Of a stretch of 40,752 nt of DNA, positions 32,991 to 40,752 are shown piece by piece (position 1 is the first letter of the stretch; every line of letters starts with the position of its first letter). The notes under the pieces are model-generated. The model was given only the letters and a program-made list of their open reading frames with translations. It was not told the DNA's origin and did not search any database. The stretch covers positions 1 to 40,752 of the forward strand of contig CALUTJ010000022.1 in assembly GCA_944323685.1 (NCBI GenBank), written 5' to 3'. This stretch comes from Candidatus Gastranaerophilales bacterium (GTDB taxonomy: Bacteria; Cyanobacteriota; Vampirovibrionia; Gastranaerophilales; Gastranaerophilaceae). Made by a program: the position numbers and the translations under genes.

Positions 32991-33977
32991 TTACTTTCTT
33001 TTTATTCTTGTTTTTATCGTGAAAATTTTTATAACAAAACTGTCAGCTGTTATTTGCAGAGTAATTATATTAATACCGTTAATTGTTATCTGATAATACT
33101 TAGATTCTCTTTTTAGTTTTTGGTATACAGCTTTTTGTTCTTCCGTATAAAAATCCGTCAATTTATAATATTTCCACCAGTAATCCCAAAATTGGTTGGT
33201 TTGGGAAACTTTCCATGGTTTTGATATTCCGAGATAATGTATTATGTTTGGAGAAAAGCAGCTTAAGTCGTTTAGTGAACAGTTCCAGCGCTTATCAATA
33301 TAGCGGATTCTGCCTGACATAACAATATTTAATATATCCTGATCGAAATATTCAAACGGGGTGCCTCCGTTAAAAATCTCCCAAAATTTTTGCGCAGTGT
33401 TTTCTTCTCTCATTTGTTTTAAATTGAACACCATAATCCCAGAATTAAAATAAGATTTGCAATCAAGTTTTAATACGTTGTCAAAATAATCACGGAAGGT
33501 CATACCTTCTTTAAGGTATGCATTTTTTTGATATTGCGAAACCAGCCAGCTTACTTTAACCGCAGCAGCCAGATTATTGCCCAAATCCGTATTATACAAG
33601 TCAAACAAATCTTTTAAGACAACTATATCCACATCAAGGTAGAGCATTTTGTCGTAATTTTTAAAAATATCCGCAATAAATAATCTGTAAAATGTAGCCT
33701 GAGTAATATAACTGTTTGTACGTTCAACCGTATCATATTTGCTAAGGTTAAATTTTTCGGATAGATCTATTACATCAATAAAATTAAAACTACAGTTGGC
33801 ATTCAGTTTTTTAAGATTTTGTATTTTATTTAAGCAATCCTCGGGAACACCGCTGCATAAAATGTTAAACTCCAAATAAGAATCCTTTTTTGCATTTTTT
33901 AATATTGACGCAACAACAGCAGAAAGTTGAGGGGCATAGTTTTTGTCAATAGCAAACACAACAGGTATTTTATTCAT
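32991..33977 (-). CDS. Glycosyltransferase family 8 protein
   Basis: The 328-aa GT-A fold retaining transferase has the metal-binding LYLDVDIV (Asp115-x-Asp117), YFNSGIMVFNL and DQDILN, typical of GT8 enzymes that add Glc or Gal to LPS core. The start is set at ATG 33977 because AAAGGA lies 7 nt upstream and the product then begins MNKIPVVFAID, the usual GT8 N-terminus. An ATG at 33992 overlaps the GT9 stop (ATGA) and would add five residues. It is co-transcribed with the GT9 gene. The C-terminal 40 residues are basic/hydrophobic and may hold the protein at the membrane. Confidence 0.9.
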   Translation of the reverse strand: MNKIPVVFAIDKNYAPQLSAVVASILKNAKKDSYLEFNILCSGVPEDCLNKIQNLKKLNANCSFNFIDVIDLSEKFNLSKYDTVERTNSYITQATFYRLFIADIFKNYDKMLYLDVDIVVLKDLFDLYNTDLGNNLAAAVKVSWLVSQYQKNAYLKEGMTFRDYFDNVLKLDCKSYFNSGIMVFNLKQMREENTAQKFWEIFNGGTPFEYFDQDILNIVMSGRIRYIDKRWNCSLNDLSCFSPNIIHYLGISKPWKVSQTNQFWDYWWKYYKLTDFYTEEQKAVYQKLKRESKYYQITINGINIITLQITADSFVIKIFTIKTRIKRK

Positions 33978-33988
33978 GTTTAATCCTT

Positions 33989-35035
33989 TCATCTTGTTAA
34001 TAAATCCTGAAGTTTATTTATTACTTTTAGTGCATCAACGCTTTTGCAGCAACGGTTTTTGTCTTTTTTAAGTTTGCATTTTCTTTTCATACAGGGATAG
34101 CACTCTATATCAGGAAAAAAGCAGGCGCAGTTTTGCCCGTAGGGCGCGTTTCTTTTTGCTGCGGTAGCGGTAAAAATCGTTATGACAAAAGGTTTTTCTG
34201 CTGCCCAGGCAATGTGAGCACTGCCGGAATCCGGAGAAATTACAATATCGGCATTTCTGAACACTTCTGCAAGTTCAGCGAGGTTTGTTTGTCCCGCAAG
34301 TATAACAGGATTTTTAACGGAGGTTGAGATTCTCTTTATAAGGGGCAAATCGGCATCCATACCCGTAAATATCAGGTTGGCTCTGTCATTGAGCCAATCT
34401 GTAACCTGCTTCCAGCAATTTTCGTCCCAGTGTTTGTTCTCCCACGTTGTTGCGGGAGAAATCACAACATTTTTTTTGTTCGGGGCAAGTGAGTCAAGCA
34501 GTGTTTTTATCTTTGTTACGGTTTCCGAACCGGCCTGCGGCAGCTCAAACACGGGCGCATCAGCAGGCGCCCCCAGATATTGCGCAAGTTCAAGGTTTCT
34601 TTTTACTACGTGATAATCGGGGTCAAAAAGTTCGTGCGAGGCTTTTACGGTTTCGTTTGAAAAAAGCTGCGAAAACTCACGCCCGCCCGAGAGCGTAATT
34701 TTTCTTTTTATATTTAAAAAAGGAAGCAGTATCGAGCTTTTTAAAAGCTGCTGGGTGTCAAGCACTATGTCATAATTTTGTGCATTAATTGAATTTATGA
34801 TTTCAAAAAAATCTTTTATATTTTGAATTGAAAGCCCCCGTTTTTTCCATGTTTTTTTAGGTATGATAAAACATTTATCTACGTTTTTGTGACCTTCGAC
34901 AAAAAGCGAGGCTTTATCTTCAACAACCCAGCCGATTTGGCAATCAGGGTATTTTGATTTTAATGCATTGACAAGCGGTAAGGTATGTATGGTATCGCCT
35001 ATTGCACTCAGGCGCAGAATTAGTATTTTCAGCAT
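33989..35035 (-). CDS. Glycosyltransferase family 9 (heptosyltransferase-like)
   Basis: The 348-aa GT-B fold protein matches ADP-heptose:LPS heptosyltransferases: N-terminal ILILRLSAIGDTIHTLPLV (4-22), SPATTWENKHW (around 193-203) and the donor-site segment VISPDSGSAHIAWA (260-273). A C-terminal cysteine cluster (CACFFPDIECYPC, then KRKCKL and KNRCC) is seen in many members. It suggests an LPS inner core and so an outer membrane. Only six bases lie between an extended -10 box and the ATG, so the message may be leaderless. The GT8 gene follows, overlapping or a few bases away. Confidence 0.92.
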   Translation of the reverse strand: MLKILILRLSAIGDTIHTLPLVNALKSKYPDCQIGWVVEDKASLFVEGHKNVDKCFIIPKKTWKKRGLSIQNIKDFFEIINSINAQNYDIVLDTQQLLKSSILLPFLNIKRKITLSGGREFSQLFSNETVKASHELFDPDYHVVKRNLELAQYLGAPADAPVFELPQAGSETVTKIKTLLDSLAPNKKNVVISPATTWENKHWDENCWKQVTDWLNDRANLIFTGMDADLPLIKRISTSVKNPVILAGQTNLAELAEVFRNADIVISPDSGSAHIAWAAEKPFVITIFTATAAKRNAPYGQNCACFFPDIECYPCMKRKCKLKKDKNRCCKSVDALKVINKLQDLLTR

Positions 35036-35041
35036 AAAAAA

Positions 35042-35050
35042 ATTATATCA
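35042..35050 (-). promoter_or_regulatory. Extended -10 promoter for a leaderless GT9 transcript
   Basis: The minus strand reads TGATATAAT, a full TGn-extended -10, followed by six T residues and then the GT9 ATG. Transcription 7 nt downstream of the -10 would begin at the start codon. No clear -35 is seen. Confidence 0.6.
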
Positions 35051-35196
35051 CAGTACAAGTATTGTAGTATTTTCTTATTTTGTTTTTCAAAATTTAGACT
35101 TTTGCGTAATAAAAAATCAATTGTTTACGGTTATCCTTAAAAAAAGCTAAATAAAAGCTTTTTTTAAAATATGAAAAAGATAAGAAAGGTAAAAAA

Positions 35197-36507
35197 ATGA
35201 GTTTCAATCCGTTACAAGAAAAAGGAACCCCCATAGAAAAACAAATACGCAGCTGGCATGAAATAGCCAAAAAACCGTTCAATAAAAACGATGTTGACTG
35301 TTATACAAGGACAAGACAGATTCTTATGAACGGTATTGAGGTCGAAGCGTGGAATTTTAAACACAACTTTTCAAGAAATTGCAGCGACCCTGAGATTAAC
35401 AAGTTTATTGCCTCAACAAGACGCATTGAAGACATGCAGCAAACAACCGTAAACTGGCTGACGCCTTCTGACCAGTCGATTTTAGAAACTACGCTCGGCT
35501 ATGAACAGGTGGCAGTTGACCTGACAGCCTGGATGGCACAAAACGAGCCCGACCCGTATGTTAAAGAAACTTTTGACTTCGGGCTTTTAGAGGACTTTGA
35601 CCACCTTTACAGATACAGTCAGTGGGCATATCTGGAACACGGCATAAGCCCTAATGACATTGTACAGGGACAAACAGATGTTATGCTCAGCCGTCCTACA
35701 CAAAACCACCACAACGATAACACTTTAAGATTAAGAAAGCCTTATGACAAAGCCACTGCTGACCCTCAGACAAAAGTTAACATTTATACTCTTGTTTCAG
35801 GCGAGCAGCAAACCCACAACTATTACGCCGAACACGGTATGGAATACGGCAACCAGTGCATAAGAGAAACCTACGCCGAAATCAAAGACGTGGAAGAAGA
35901 ACATGTTTCCATGTACGAATCATTAATAGACCCTACGGAAACTCCTCTTGAAAAACTGCTATTACACGAGTTTACAGAGGTATGCAACTACTACACCTGT
36001 GTTGAAGATGAGGCGGACGAACGTATTAAAAAAATATGGGAAATGTTTTTGGAATACGAAATCGCTCACTTAAAAATTGCCGCCGACCTGTTTAAAAAAT
36101 ACGAAAAACGCGACGCTGAAGAGGTTATCGGTACAAAAGTCGTTATACCAAACCGCTTTAAATCACAAAAAGAATACGTGACAAAAATTCTGGAAACCCA
36201 GATACAAAAACGACTTTCCAATGACGGTATGGATTATACCGAAATAGACAAACTACCCGATGACTGGAAAAGTTATAAAGTTCAGAAAAAAACAGGGGAA
36301 GAAGGTTCTCCGACGGAAATGACAGTCCAAATTATCGCAGCGGCAAAAGGCAGAGATTTGATTATTGCCGGCGATAACCTGAAAGAGAAACAGGCTCAGC
36401 TGCTGGAACAGGGGCTTGAACCTCAGGCTCAGGCTCCGGATACTGTTTCTGTCGAACAGCTTAAAAAGATGATGAAAGAAGAAGAAATAGAACACGAGTG
36501 TGTTTAA
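35197..36507 (+). CDS. Putative ferritin-like diiron protein
   Basis: The 436-aa protein is not a named family to me, but residues 95-305 are helical and carry evenly spaced diiron-type ligands: Glu103 (GYEQVA), Glu132 and His136 (LLEDFDHLY), a Glu-x-x-His at 233-236 (VEEEHVSMY) and another at 288-291 (YEIAHLKIA). Two ExxH motifs with matching acidic residues are what ferritin-like or rubrerythrin-like four-helix bundles show. The C-terminal 130 residues are charged and probably flexible. AAAGGT lies 6 nt before the ATG. It is monocistronic with its own terminator. Iron binding and any oxidase or peroxidase role are inferred. Confidence 0.6.
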   Translation: MSFNPLQEKGTPIEKQIRSWHEIAKKPFNKNDVDCYTRTRQILMNGIEVEAWNFKHNFSRNCSDPEINKFIASTRRIEDMQQTTVNWLTPSDQSILETTLGYEQVAVDLTAWMAQNEPDPYVKETFDFGLLEDFDHLYRYSQWAYLEHGISPNDIVQGQTDVMLSRPTQNHHNDNTLRLRKPYDKATADPQTKVNIYTLVSGEQQTHNYYAEHGMEYGNQCIRETYAEIKDVEEEHVSMYESLIDPTETPLEKLLLHEFTEVCNYYTCVEDEADERIKKIWEMFLEYEIAHLKIAADLFKKYEKRDAEEVIGTKVVIPNRFKSQKEYVTKILETQIQKRLSNDGMDYTEIDKLPDDWKSYKVQKKTGEEGSPTEMTVQIIAAAKGRDLIIAGDNLKEKQAQLLEQGLEPQAQAPDTVSVEQLKKMMKEEEIEHECV

Positions 36508-36529
36508 GACGTAAATCCGATTGAAATTG

Positions 36530-36566
36530 CTGCGGGCGGGTTGTTTAACCTCCCCGCAGTTTTTTG
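36530..36566 (+). terminator. Terminator after the ferritin-like gene
   Basis: CTGCGGG (36530-36536) pairs with CCCGCAG (36553-36559), with an inner GGTT/AACC pair, followed by TTTTTT. It lies 23 nt after the stop and is GC-rich compared with its surroundings. Confidence 0.88.
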
Positions 36567-36679
36567 CCTGAAATTCATTAAGTTAAGTAAAAAAAATTTT
36601 TATTCCCTAACAAAAAAATTTATTTATGATATTTTGAATACACACAACAGTAATGGTCTAAGGTTAAGGAGTAAAAATT

Positions 36680-37156
36680 ATGCAAATACCGCCCGTAAAT
36701 GTTTCTGCATCAACTCAAGCACAACAACCTGCCTCCTCCGTTGCACAAAAAGCACCGGAAGAAAACTTGCAAAACGGATTTAAAACAGTATACAACGCAT
36801 TTGTGTCCGATGTTGTTAACCTCAAAAACAAAAAGCCGGCCCAGCAGGCAGCTATCGGGATATTAACTTTAGGTTCTGCCGTTGCAGGTCTTTGCAGCGC
36901 CAAAAAAGGACTTGCAAAAGCAATAAATATGATTGTTATGGCCGCAGTAGGTTTTGCTGCCGGTATAGGCGTAACAAATGCTGCCGATAAATACAAAAAA
37001 CTTTTCTCGCCAACCCCTGTTGAACAGGAAAAACCTGAAGCCGACGAACCTGTCAAAGCCGGAGAAAAATCGGAAAAAGACGATAAAGTAAAAGAAAACG
37101 AAAACGACAAAAAGCCTGAAAAAAAAGACGATGACGAAAAGGAAGATAAAGATTAA
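36680..37156 (+). CDS. Hypothetical small membrane protein with charged tail
   Basis: The 158-aa protein is unknown. It has an Ala/Gln/Ser-rich N-terminus (1-30), two adjacent hydrophobic segments (about 57-75, AIGILTLGSAVAGLCSA, and 82-103, INMIVMAAVGFAAGIGVTNA), and a tail from about 115 to 158 made almost only of Lys, Glu, Asp and Pro. The hairpin of two helices followed by a charged tail suggests an integral membrane anchor. AAGGAG lies 9 nt before the ATG. Repeat copy D begins 36 bp after the stop. The general look (Ala/Gln N-terminus, then helix) recalls the protein at 12139-12801, but I see no clear homology. Confidence 0.65.
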   Translation: MQIPPVNVSASTQAQQPASSVAQKAPEENLQNGFKTVYNAFVSDVVNLKNKKPAQQAAIGILTLGSAVAGLCSAKKGLAKAINMIVMAAVGFAAGIGVTNAADKYKKLFSPTPVEQEKPEADEPVKAGEKSEKDDKVKENENDKKPEKKDDDEKEDKD

Positions 37157-37191
37157 TTTCAGAAAGTTATAAAACAAACGGCCGCAAATAT

Positions 37192-37366
37192 TGTCCGAGA
37201 AAAATTCGTGGTAAGGAGCAAAGCGGCGTGAACGAATTTTTGGAGTGTCACATTGTTCACATAGTGAAGCCATTTTTCAGGCTTCACCACAGTTCAGCCG
37301 AAAAAGAAGGCAAAGGTGAGCAGTGACGGCTCGAAGGCTCGAGGCGGCAACTGCGACACTAGATTA
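37192..37366 (-). repeat. 175-bp dispersed structured repeat, copy D
   Basis: Full-length inverted copy between two convergent genes (ends at 37156 and 37385). Both hairpins are kept, and the left-end TAATCTAGTGTCGCAG is identical to copies A and C. The 27-codon micro-frame is open in this copy. Confidence 0.9.
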
Positions 37367-37384
37367 GATAACGGCCGTTTTATT

Positions 37385-37627
37385 TTAAATCAATACCGCT
37401 CTTAATGCGACCAAATCTTCGTACGCTGCGCCTGCTTCGGCCAGTTCTTCGGCCGTAATTCCGAAAAGGCTTATTATATCTTTTGTTTGTGCACCTAAAT
37501 CAGCGGCTTTTATTTTTTTTATGACAAACTTAACCGCCTCTTCCCGCGAACAGCAGGAAGGCAGCGCCCCTATTGCAGCGCCGGAATGTACACAAGTCTG
37601 AAAATTTCTTTTTTTAGCCTTTCCCAT
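37385..37627 (-). CDS. Small cysteine-containing hypothetical protein
   Basis: The 80-aa protein is not recognised. It has a basic start (MGKAKKRNF), three cysteines (Cys12, Cys25, Cys26) and a long C-terminal helical stretch rich in Ala, Glu and Leu (ITAEELAEAGAAYEDLVAL). It begins 3 nt after the stop of the WecA-like gene in the same direction, so it is probably the third gene of the glyA operon; the usual ribosome binding site is poor, consistent with coupled translation. Function unknown. Confidence 0.55.
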   Translation of the reverse strand: MGKAKKRNFQTCVHSGAAIGALPSCCSREEAVKFVIKKIKAADLGAQTKDIISLFGITAEELAEAGAAYEDLVALRAVLI

Positions 37628-37630
37628 ACC

Positions 37631-38674
37631 CTAATCTTTATTCTTACTGGCAAGAAAACTTAATAACAGCATTATAACAGAAATTAAAATTGCATATACA
37701 AAGAATTTTAAAGACGTTCCGACAATAAAGCTTGCTATGGCTCCGGATATAACGGCAACCGAAGACAGAATCAGTACTGTCTGGTTTTGAGAAAATCCTC
37801 TGTGCAAAAGCTTGTGATGCAGGTGCTCCGCATCAGGGGTAAAAGGCGACACGCCTTTGGCAATTCTTCTTAAAGAAGAAAAAGTTATATCAATAATAGG
37901 CACCGCAAGGATGAAAAACGGTACAAACATTGTTAACTCGGGTGATTTCATAACCCCTGTTATAGAAAGAGTTGCGAGTAAAAAGCCCGCAAATAATGAG
38001 CCGGAATCCCCCATAAAAATCTTTGCGGGGTGGAAATTGTATGTCAAAAATGCAAGCATTGAGCCGGCAAGAATAAAAGCAATCAACGCGCTTATTCCGT
38101 TAGACGGCGTCATTGCGACGGCAATCAACCCCAGTGTAACCGAGCTTATTGTCACAATTGAACCTGCAAGCCCGTCAACACCGTCAATAAAGTTCAATGC
38201 ATTTGATATACCTACAATCCATAGCACCGTAACTATGTAAGAAACTACAAGCCCGAGCTGTACTGGCGCCCCGAATGGGTTATATATCGTACTTACGCTT
38301 ATACCCAGCAAAAACACTATAGATGCAATCGCTATTTGTATCATCAGTTTAAATTTTGCATTGAGTCCGTAAATGTCGTCTATCAACCCGAGCAAGAACA
38401 TCAAAGAACCGCCCAGCAGTATCCCTGATAAAAGCTTTCCGTAAGGATAATAGCTGAGTATTACAAGCAGCAAAAACGACAGCATTGAGCTTGACCATAT
38501 TGCAATCCCGCCCAGTCTTGCTATCGGCCCGTGGTGGATTTTTCGTTCATTAGGTTTGTCTATAAGGTTGTTTTTCTTTGCAAACCAGATGACATACGGC
38601 ATTATAAAAAATCCGAGCAAATATGCCATTATCATCCCTAATATATGTGCGTCTGTGAGTTTTAGCGTAAACAT
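37631..38674 (-). CDS. Undecaprenyl-phosphate sugar-1-phosphate transferase (WecA/TagO-type)
   Basis: The 347-aa polytopic membrane enzyme (about 10 helices) belongs to the MraY/WecA/TagO family and transfers a sugar phosphate from a UDP-sugar, usually GlcNAc, to undecaprenyl phosphate on the cytoplasmic face, starting O-antigen or other surface polysaccharides. Motifs are LGLIDDIYGLNAKFKL (95-110; Asp99/Asp100), NFIDGVDGLAG (161-171), FMGDSGSL (220-227) and DAEHLHHKLLHRGF in the last cytoplasmic loop. The histidine loop and shorter length favour WecA/TagO over MraY. The start shares an A with the glyA stop (TAATG). Sugar specificity is inferred. Confidence 0.9.
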   Translation of the reverse strand: MFTLKLTDAHILGMIMAYLLGFFIMPYVIWFAKKNNLIDKPNERKIHHGPIARLGGIAIWSSSMLSFLLLVILSYYPYGKLLSGILLGGSLMFLLGLIDDIYGLNAKFKLMIQIAIASIVFLLGISVSTIYNPFGAPVQLGLVVSYIVTVLWIVGISNALNFIDGVDGLAGSIVTISSVTLGLIAVAMTPSNGISALIAFILAGSMLAFLTYNFHPAKIFMGDSGSLFAGFLLATLSITGVMKSPELTMFVPFFILAVPIIDITFSSLRRIAKGVSPFTPDAEHLHHKLLHRGFSQNQTVLILSSVAVISGAIASFIVGTSLKFFVYAILISVIMLLLSFLASKNKD

Positions 38675-39924
38675 TATACTCTCATTCCTTCATACAACGG
38701 ATATTTTTTACACAGTTTTAAAGAACGTTCTCTGAGGTTTTGCAGAGCAATTTCGTTATCTGAAGCGGTTACGGTAGAGGCAATAATTTTTGCTACTTCA
38801 ACCATGTCGTCTTCTTTAAAACCTCTTGTTGTCACTGCGGCAGCGCCGAGTCTTACACCGCTTGTAACAAAAGGACTTTGCGGGTCATTCGGCACAGTGT
38901 TTTTGTTTGCCGTAATTCCGACTCTTTCAAGCACGTTTGCAATATCTTTACCTGTTTTATTGAATTTTCTTAAATCAAGCGTCATAAGGTGATTTTCCGT
39001 GCAGCCGCCTACAATATCCATCCCCTCATCCATCAATCCGTCAGCAAGAGCCTTTGCGTTTTTAACGATTTGTGCTGCATACTCTTTAAATGACGGGTCT
39101 AAAGCTTCTTTAAGCGCAATTGCCTTGCCTGCTATTATGTGTTCCAGAGGCCCGCCTTGCATGCCGGGGAACACAGCCTTGTCGATGCCTGCTGCGTGTT
39201 CTTCATCACACATAATAATACCGCCTCTCGGGCCTCTTAAAGTTTTATGTGTGGTCGTTGTAACAAAATGTGCATAACCTGCCGGCGAAGGGTGTACACC
39301 GCCTGCAACAAGTGCGGCAATGTGTGCTATATCCGCCATAAGATAAGCGCCGACAGAGTCTGCAATTTCTCTGAAACGTTTAAAATCTATGATTTTTGAA
39401 TAGTTGCTTGCGCCTGCAATTATAAGTTTGGGTTTATGTTCTGTTGCCAGTTTTTGGACTTCATCGTAGTCTATTTCGCCGTTGTCGTTAACGCCGTAGC
39501 TCACGATGTTGTAGTTTATGCCGGAAAAGTTAACGGGTGAACCGTGGCTTAAGTGCCCGCCGTTAGATAAATCCATGCCCAAAACCGTATCTCCGATTTT
39601 TAAAGCATACATAAATACGGCCATGTTAGCCTGAGCGCCGCTGTGAGGCTGAACGTTTGCGTGATCCATTTTAAATAATTCGCACGCTCTTTTTTGAGCA
39701 AGCTCTTCGATTATATCAACATTTTCACAGCCGTTATAAAATCTTTTGTGAGGTTTGCCTTCTGCGTATTTATTCGTCAAAACGGAACCGCATGCCGCCA
39801 TAACCGCAGGGGATGTAAAATTCTCGCTGGCGATTAATTCTATTGTGTTTTGCTGTCTGTACAGCTCATTTTCTATTGCCTGTGCAACATCAGGGTCAAC
39901 TCTTCTTATAACATCCAATTCCAT
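38674..39924 (-). CDS. glyA: Serine hydroxymethyltransferase
   Basis: The 416-aa PLP enzyme converts serine and tetrahydrofolate to glycine and 5,10-methylene-THF, the main source of one-carbon units. Motifs are [11 protein letters not shown] (28-38), [16 protein letters not shown] (50-65) and [11 protein letters not shown], whose Lys binds PLP. The start at 39924 follows GGGAGG by 6 nt; the frame extends 20 codons further but without conservation. Its TAA stop overlaps the ATG of the WecA-like gene, so the two are translationally coupled. SerB at 19804 can supply its serine. No glycine riboswitch was found upstream. Confidence 0.97.
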   Translation of the reverse strand: MELDVIRRVDPDVAQAIENELYRQQNTIELIASENFTSPAVMAACGSVLTNKYAEGKPHKRFYNGCENVDIIEELAQKRACELFKMDHANVQPHSGAQANMAVFMYALKIGDTVLGMDLSNGGHLSHGSPVNFSGINYNIVSYGVNDNGEIDYDEVQKLATEHKPKLIIAGASNYSKIIDFKRFREIADSVGAYLMADIAHIAALVAGGVHPSPAGYAHFVTTTTHKTLRGPRGGIIMCDEEHAAGIDKAVFPGMQGGPLEHIIAGKAIALKEALDPSFKEYAAQIVKNAKALADGLMDEGMDIVGGCTENHLMTLDLRKFNKTGKDIANVLERVGITANKNTVPNDPQSPFVTSGVRLGAAAVTTRGFKEDDMVEVAKIIASTVTASDNEIALQNLRERSLKLCKKYPLYEGMRV

Positions 39925-40090
39925 TGTAAACCTCCCTAATCTCATTGTTTTTCTTAATTTTACATCAGCTATAAATAAAATCAAAATACTTTGTACTAAA
40001 TACTAAATATCTTTAAGAACAACTTGAATAGCAAAAAATAATATTTTTACGTTTTGAAACATACAAAACGAATTTCGACAACAGGAACAT

Positions 40091-40096
40091 TATAAA
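40091..40096 (+). promoter_or_regulatory. Possible -10 box at the start of the terminal hypothetical gene
   Basis: TATAAA lies 7 nt before the ATG at 40104. No -35 was found at normal spacing. If real, this would be a third leaderless transcript; AT-richness makes chance likely. Confidence 0.3.
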
Positions 40097-40103
40097 AAAT
40101 ATT

Positions 40104-40655
40104 ATGGAAATAAACTTTAAAGGATTCCAAAATACGGGAATAGGTCTTGATGTAAACAAGTATTCAAAACAACTGTTAAAAAACAATAAATATTTCAAAA
40201 GTCCGCCGTATGTACATTTAACGCTTACAACAACGCTAAACGATACAGGTGATAAAGATAAACAAATTTTTGGCGAAATTTTGAAACGATTTCCGAATTA
40301 TCACAACAAAGACACAATAAACTTTTTTTATGACAGGTATTTTTCGGAAGCCCGGAAACAATATCAAAAAGAGTTCTGGCTAAACGGCAAACCGCTTATT
40401 TTGAGGGATGAAAATCTTGGCGTTTTTTCAAAACTTGCACAGCTTTTTACAAAGCTTTCCAAAATGCCGGATAATAAATTGCAGACAAGTTTTGACTACC
40501 TGTATTCTGACAACTGCAAGATAAATTTCAATTATTTTTCACTTAAAAATCAGAGCTATCTTTTGGAACATTTCCACAAGCCCGATACAATACGACAAAA
40601 CGCAAAAACAATGATTAAAGAATTTGAAAAGGTTATGCTCGAATATTTTTTCTAA
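40104..40655 (+). CDS. Hypothetical protein ending within repeat copy E
   Basis: The 183-aa protein is not recognised. It begins MEINFKGFQNTGIG, with NFKG near the N-terminus, then is charged, aromatic-rich and helical (NFFYDRYFSEARKQYQKEF, residues 71-90), with no membrane segment or signal peptide. The ribosome binding site is poor (an AGGA about 18 nt upstream). Its TAA stop (40653-40655) is the first three bases of the 175-bp repeat, so insertion of the repeat may have set or trimmed the C-terminus. It is divergent from glyA. Function unknown. Confidence 0.6.
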   Translation: MEINFKGFQNTGIGLDVNKYSKQLLKNNKYFKSPPYVHLTLTTTLNDTGDKDKQIFGEILKRFPNYHNKDTINFFYDRYFSEARKQYQKEFWLNGKPLILRDENLGVFSKLAQLFTKLSKMPDNKLQTSFDYLYSDNCKINFNYFSLKNQSYLLEHFHKPDTIRQNAKTMIKEFEKVMLEYFF

Positions 40656-40752
40656 TCTGGTGTCGCAGTTGACGCCTCGAGCCGTCACTGCTCACCTTTG
40701 CCTTCTTTTTCGGCTGAACTGTGGTGAAGCCTGAAAAATGGCTTCACTATGT
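40653..40752 (+). repeat. 175-bp dispersed structured repeat, copy E (cut by the window end)
   Basis: The left 100 bp of a plus-strand copy. It lacks about 9 bp (CCTTCGAGC-like) between the CTCGAG and the GTCACTGCTCACC block, and has GACGCC for GCCGCC. The first hairpin (GTGAAGCC/GGCTTCAC) is present; the rest lies beyond the window. Confidence 0.9.

Noticed and set aside
36869-37273. 134-codon minus-strand frame starting in repeat D
   Set aside because: It starts inside the repeat and runs antisense through the small membrane protein gene; the sequence is mirror-composition of that gene.

Overview
The window reads as chromosomal DNA of an AT-rich, diderm, heterotrophic bacterium. The best guess is a non-photosynthetic relative of cyanobacteria (Vampirovibrionia/Melainabacteria, Gastranaerophilales-like). 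This is inference from four points: YidC carries the long extracytoplasmic insertion before its last membrane helices that I know from cyanobacterial YidC; there is an SLH-domain exported protein; a heptosyltransferase-like GT9 points to LPS; and many small lineage-type hypothetical proteins are present. No photosynthesis gene, rRNA, CRISPR array, phage module or transposase was seen.

Layout. 1-830: a tRNA-Leu(CAA) embedded in a mosaic of its own fragments, palindromes and terminators. 830-5734: an EF-hand protein, an orphan leuD with a small partner, a Cys-His-Asp protein, and a probable two-gene unit of RicT and a soluble FlhA/SctV C-domain-like protein. 5735-12100: clpB, an FAD oxidoreductase and gdhA, with a 175-bp repeat and a 57-bp duplication between them. 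12139-14647: accessory hypotheticals, an MNT nucleotidyltransferase, tandem hairpins and a pair of paralogous membrane proteins. 14783-20957: PPi-dependent phosphofructokinase, yidC-carbonic anhydrase (coupled), a kinase-like effector-type protein, and dut-serB (coupled). 21072-23008: an SLH protein and a histidine-phosphatase-fold protein that lacks two arginines. 23011-32896 (minus strand): a run of M16 protease pair, PilZ, TPR, thioesterase, a double-helicase protein and a RecB/Cas4-type Fe-S nuclease. 32991-35035: GT9 and GT8 glycosyltransferases. 35197-40752: a ferritin-like protein, a small membrane protein, glyA and a WecA/TagO-type transferase (coupled), a small Cys protein and a terminal hypothetical.

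Five copies of one ~175-bp structured repeat (three plus, two minus orientation) punctuate gene ends and gaps and are the most conspicuous non-coding signal. They also contaminate the 5' ends of two open reading frames (pfp and yidC), whose true starts are corrected here. The most unusual coding signals are the soluble FHIPEP-type protein with no membrane part and the AddAB-like helicase/nuclease pair whose first helicase domain has a degenerate P-loop. At least two genes (dut and the GT9 gene) have a -10 box placed so that transcription would begin at the start codon, suggesting leaderless mRNAs.
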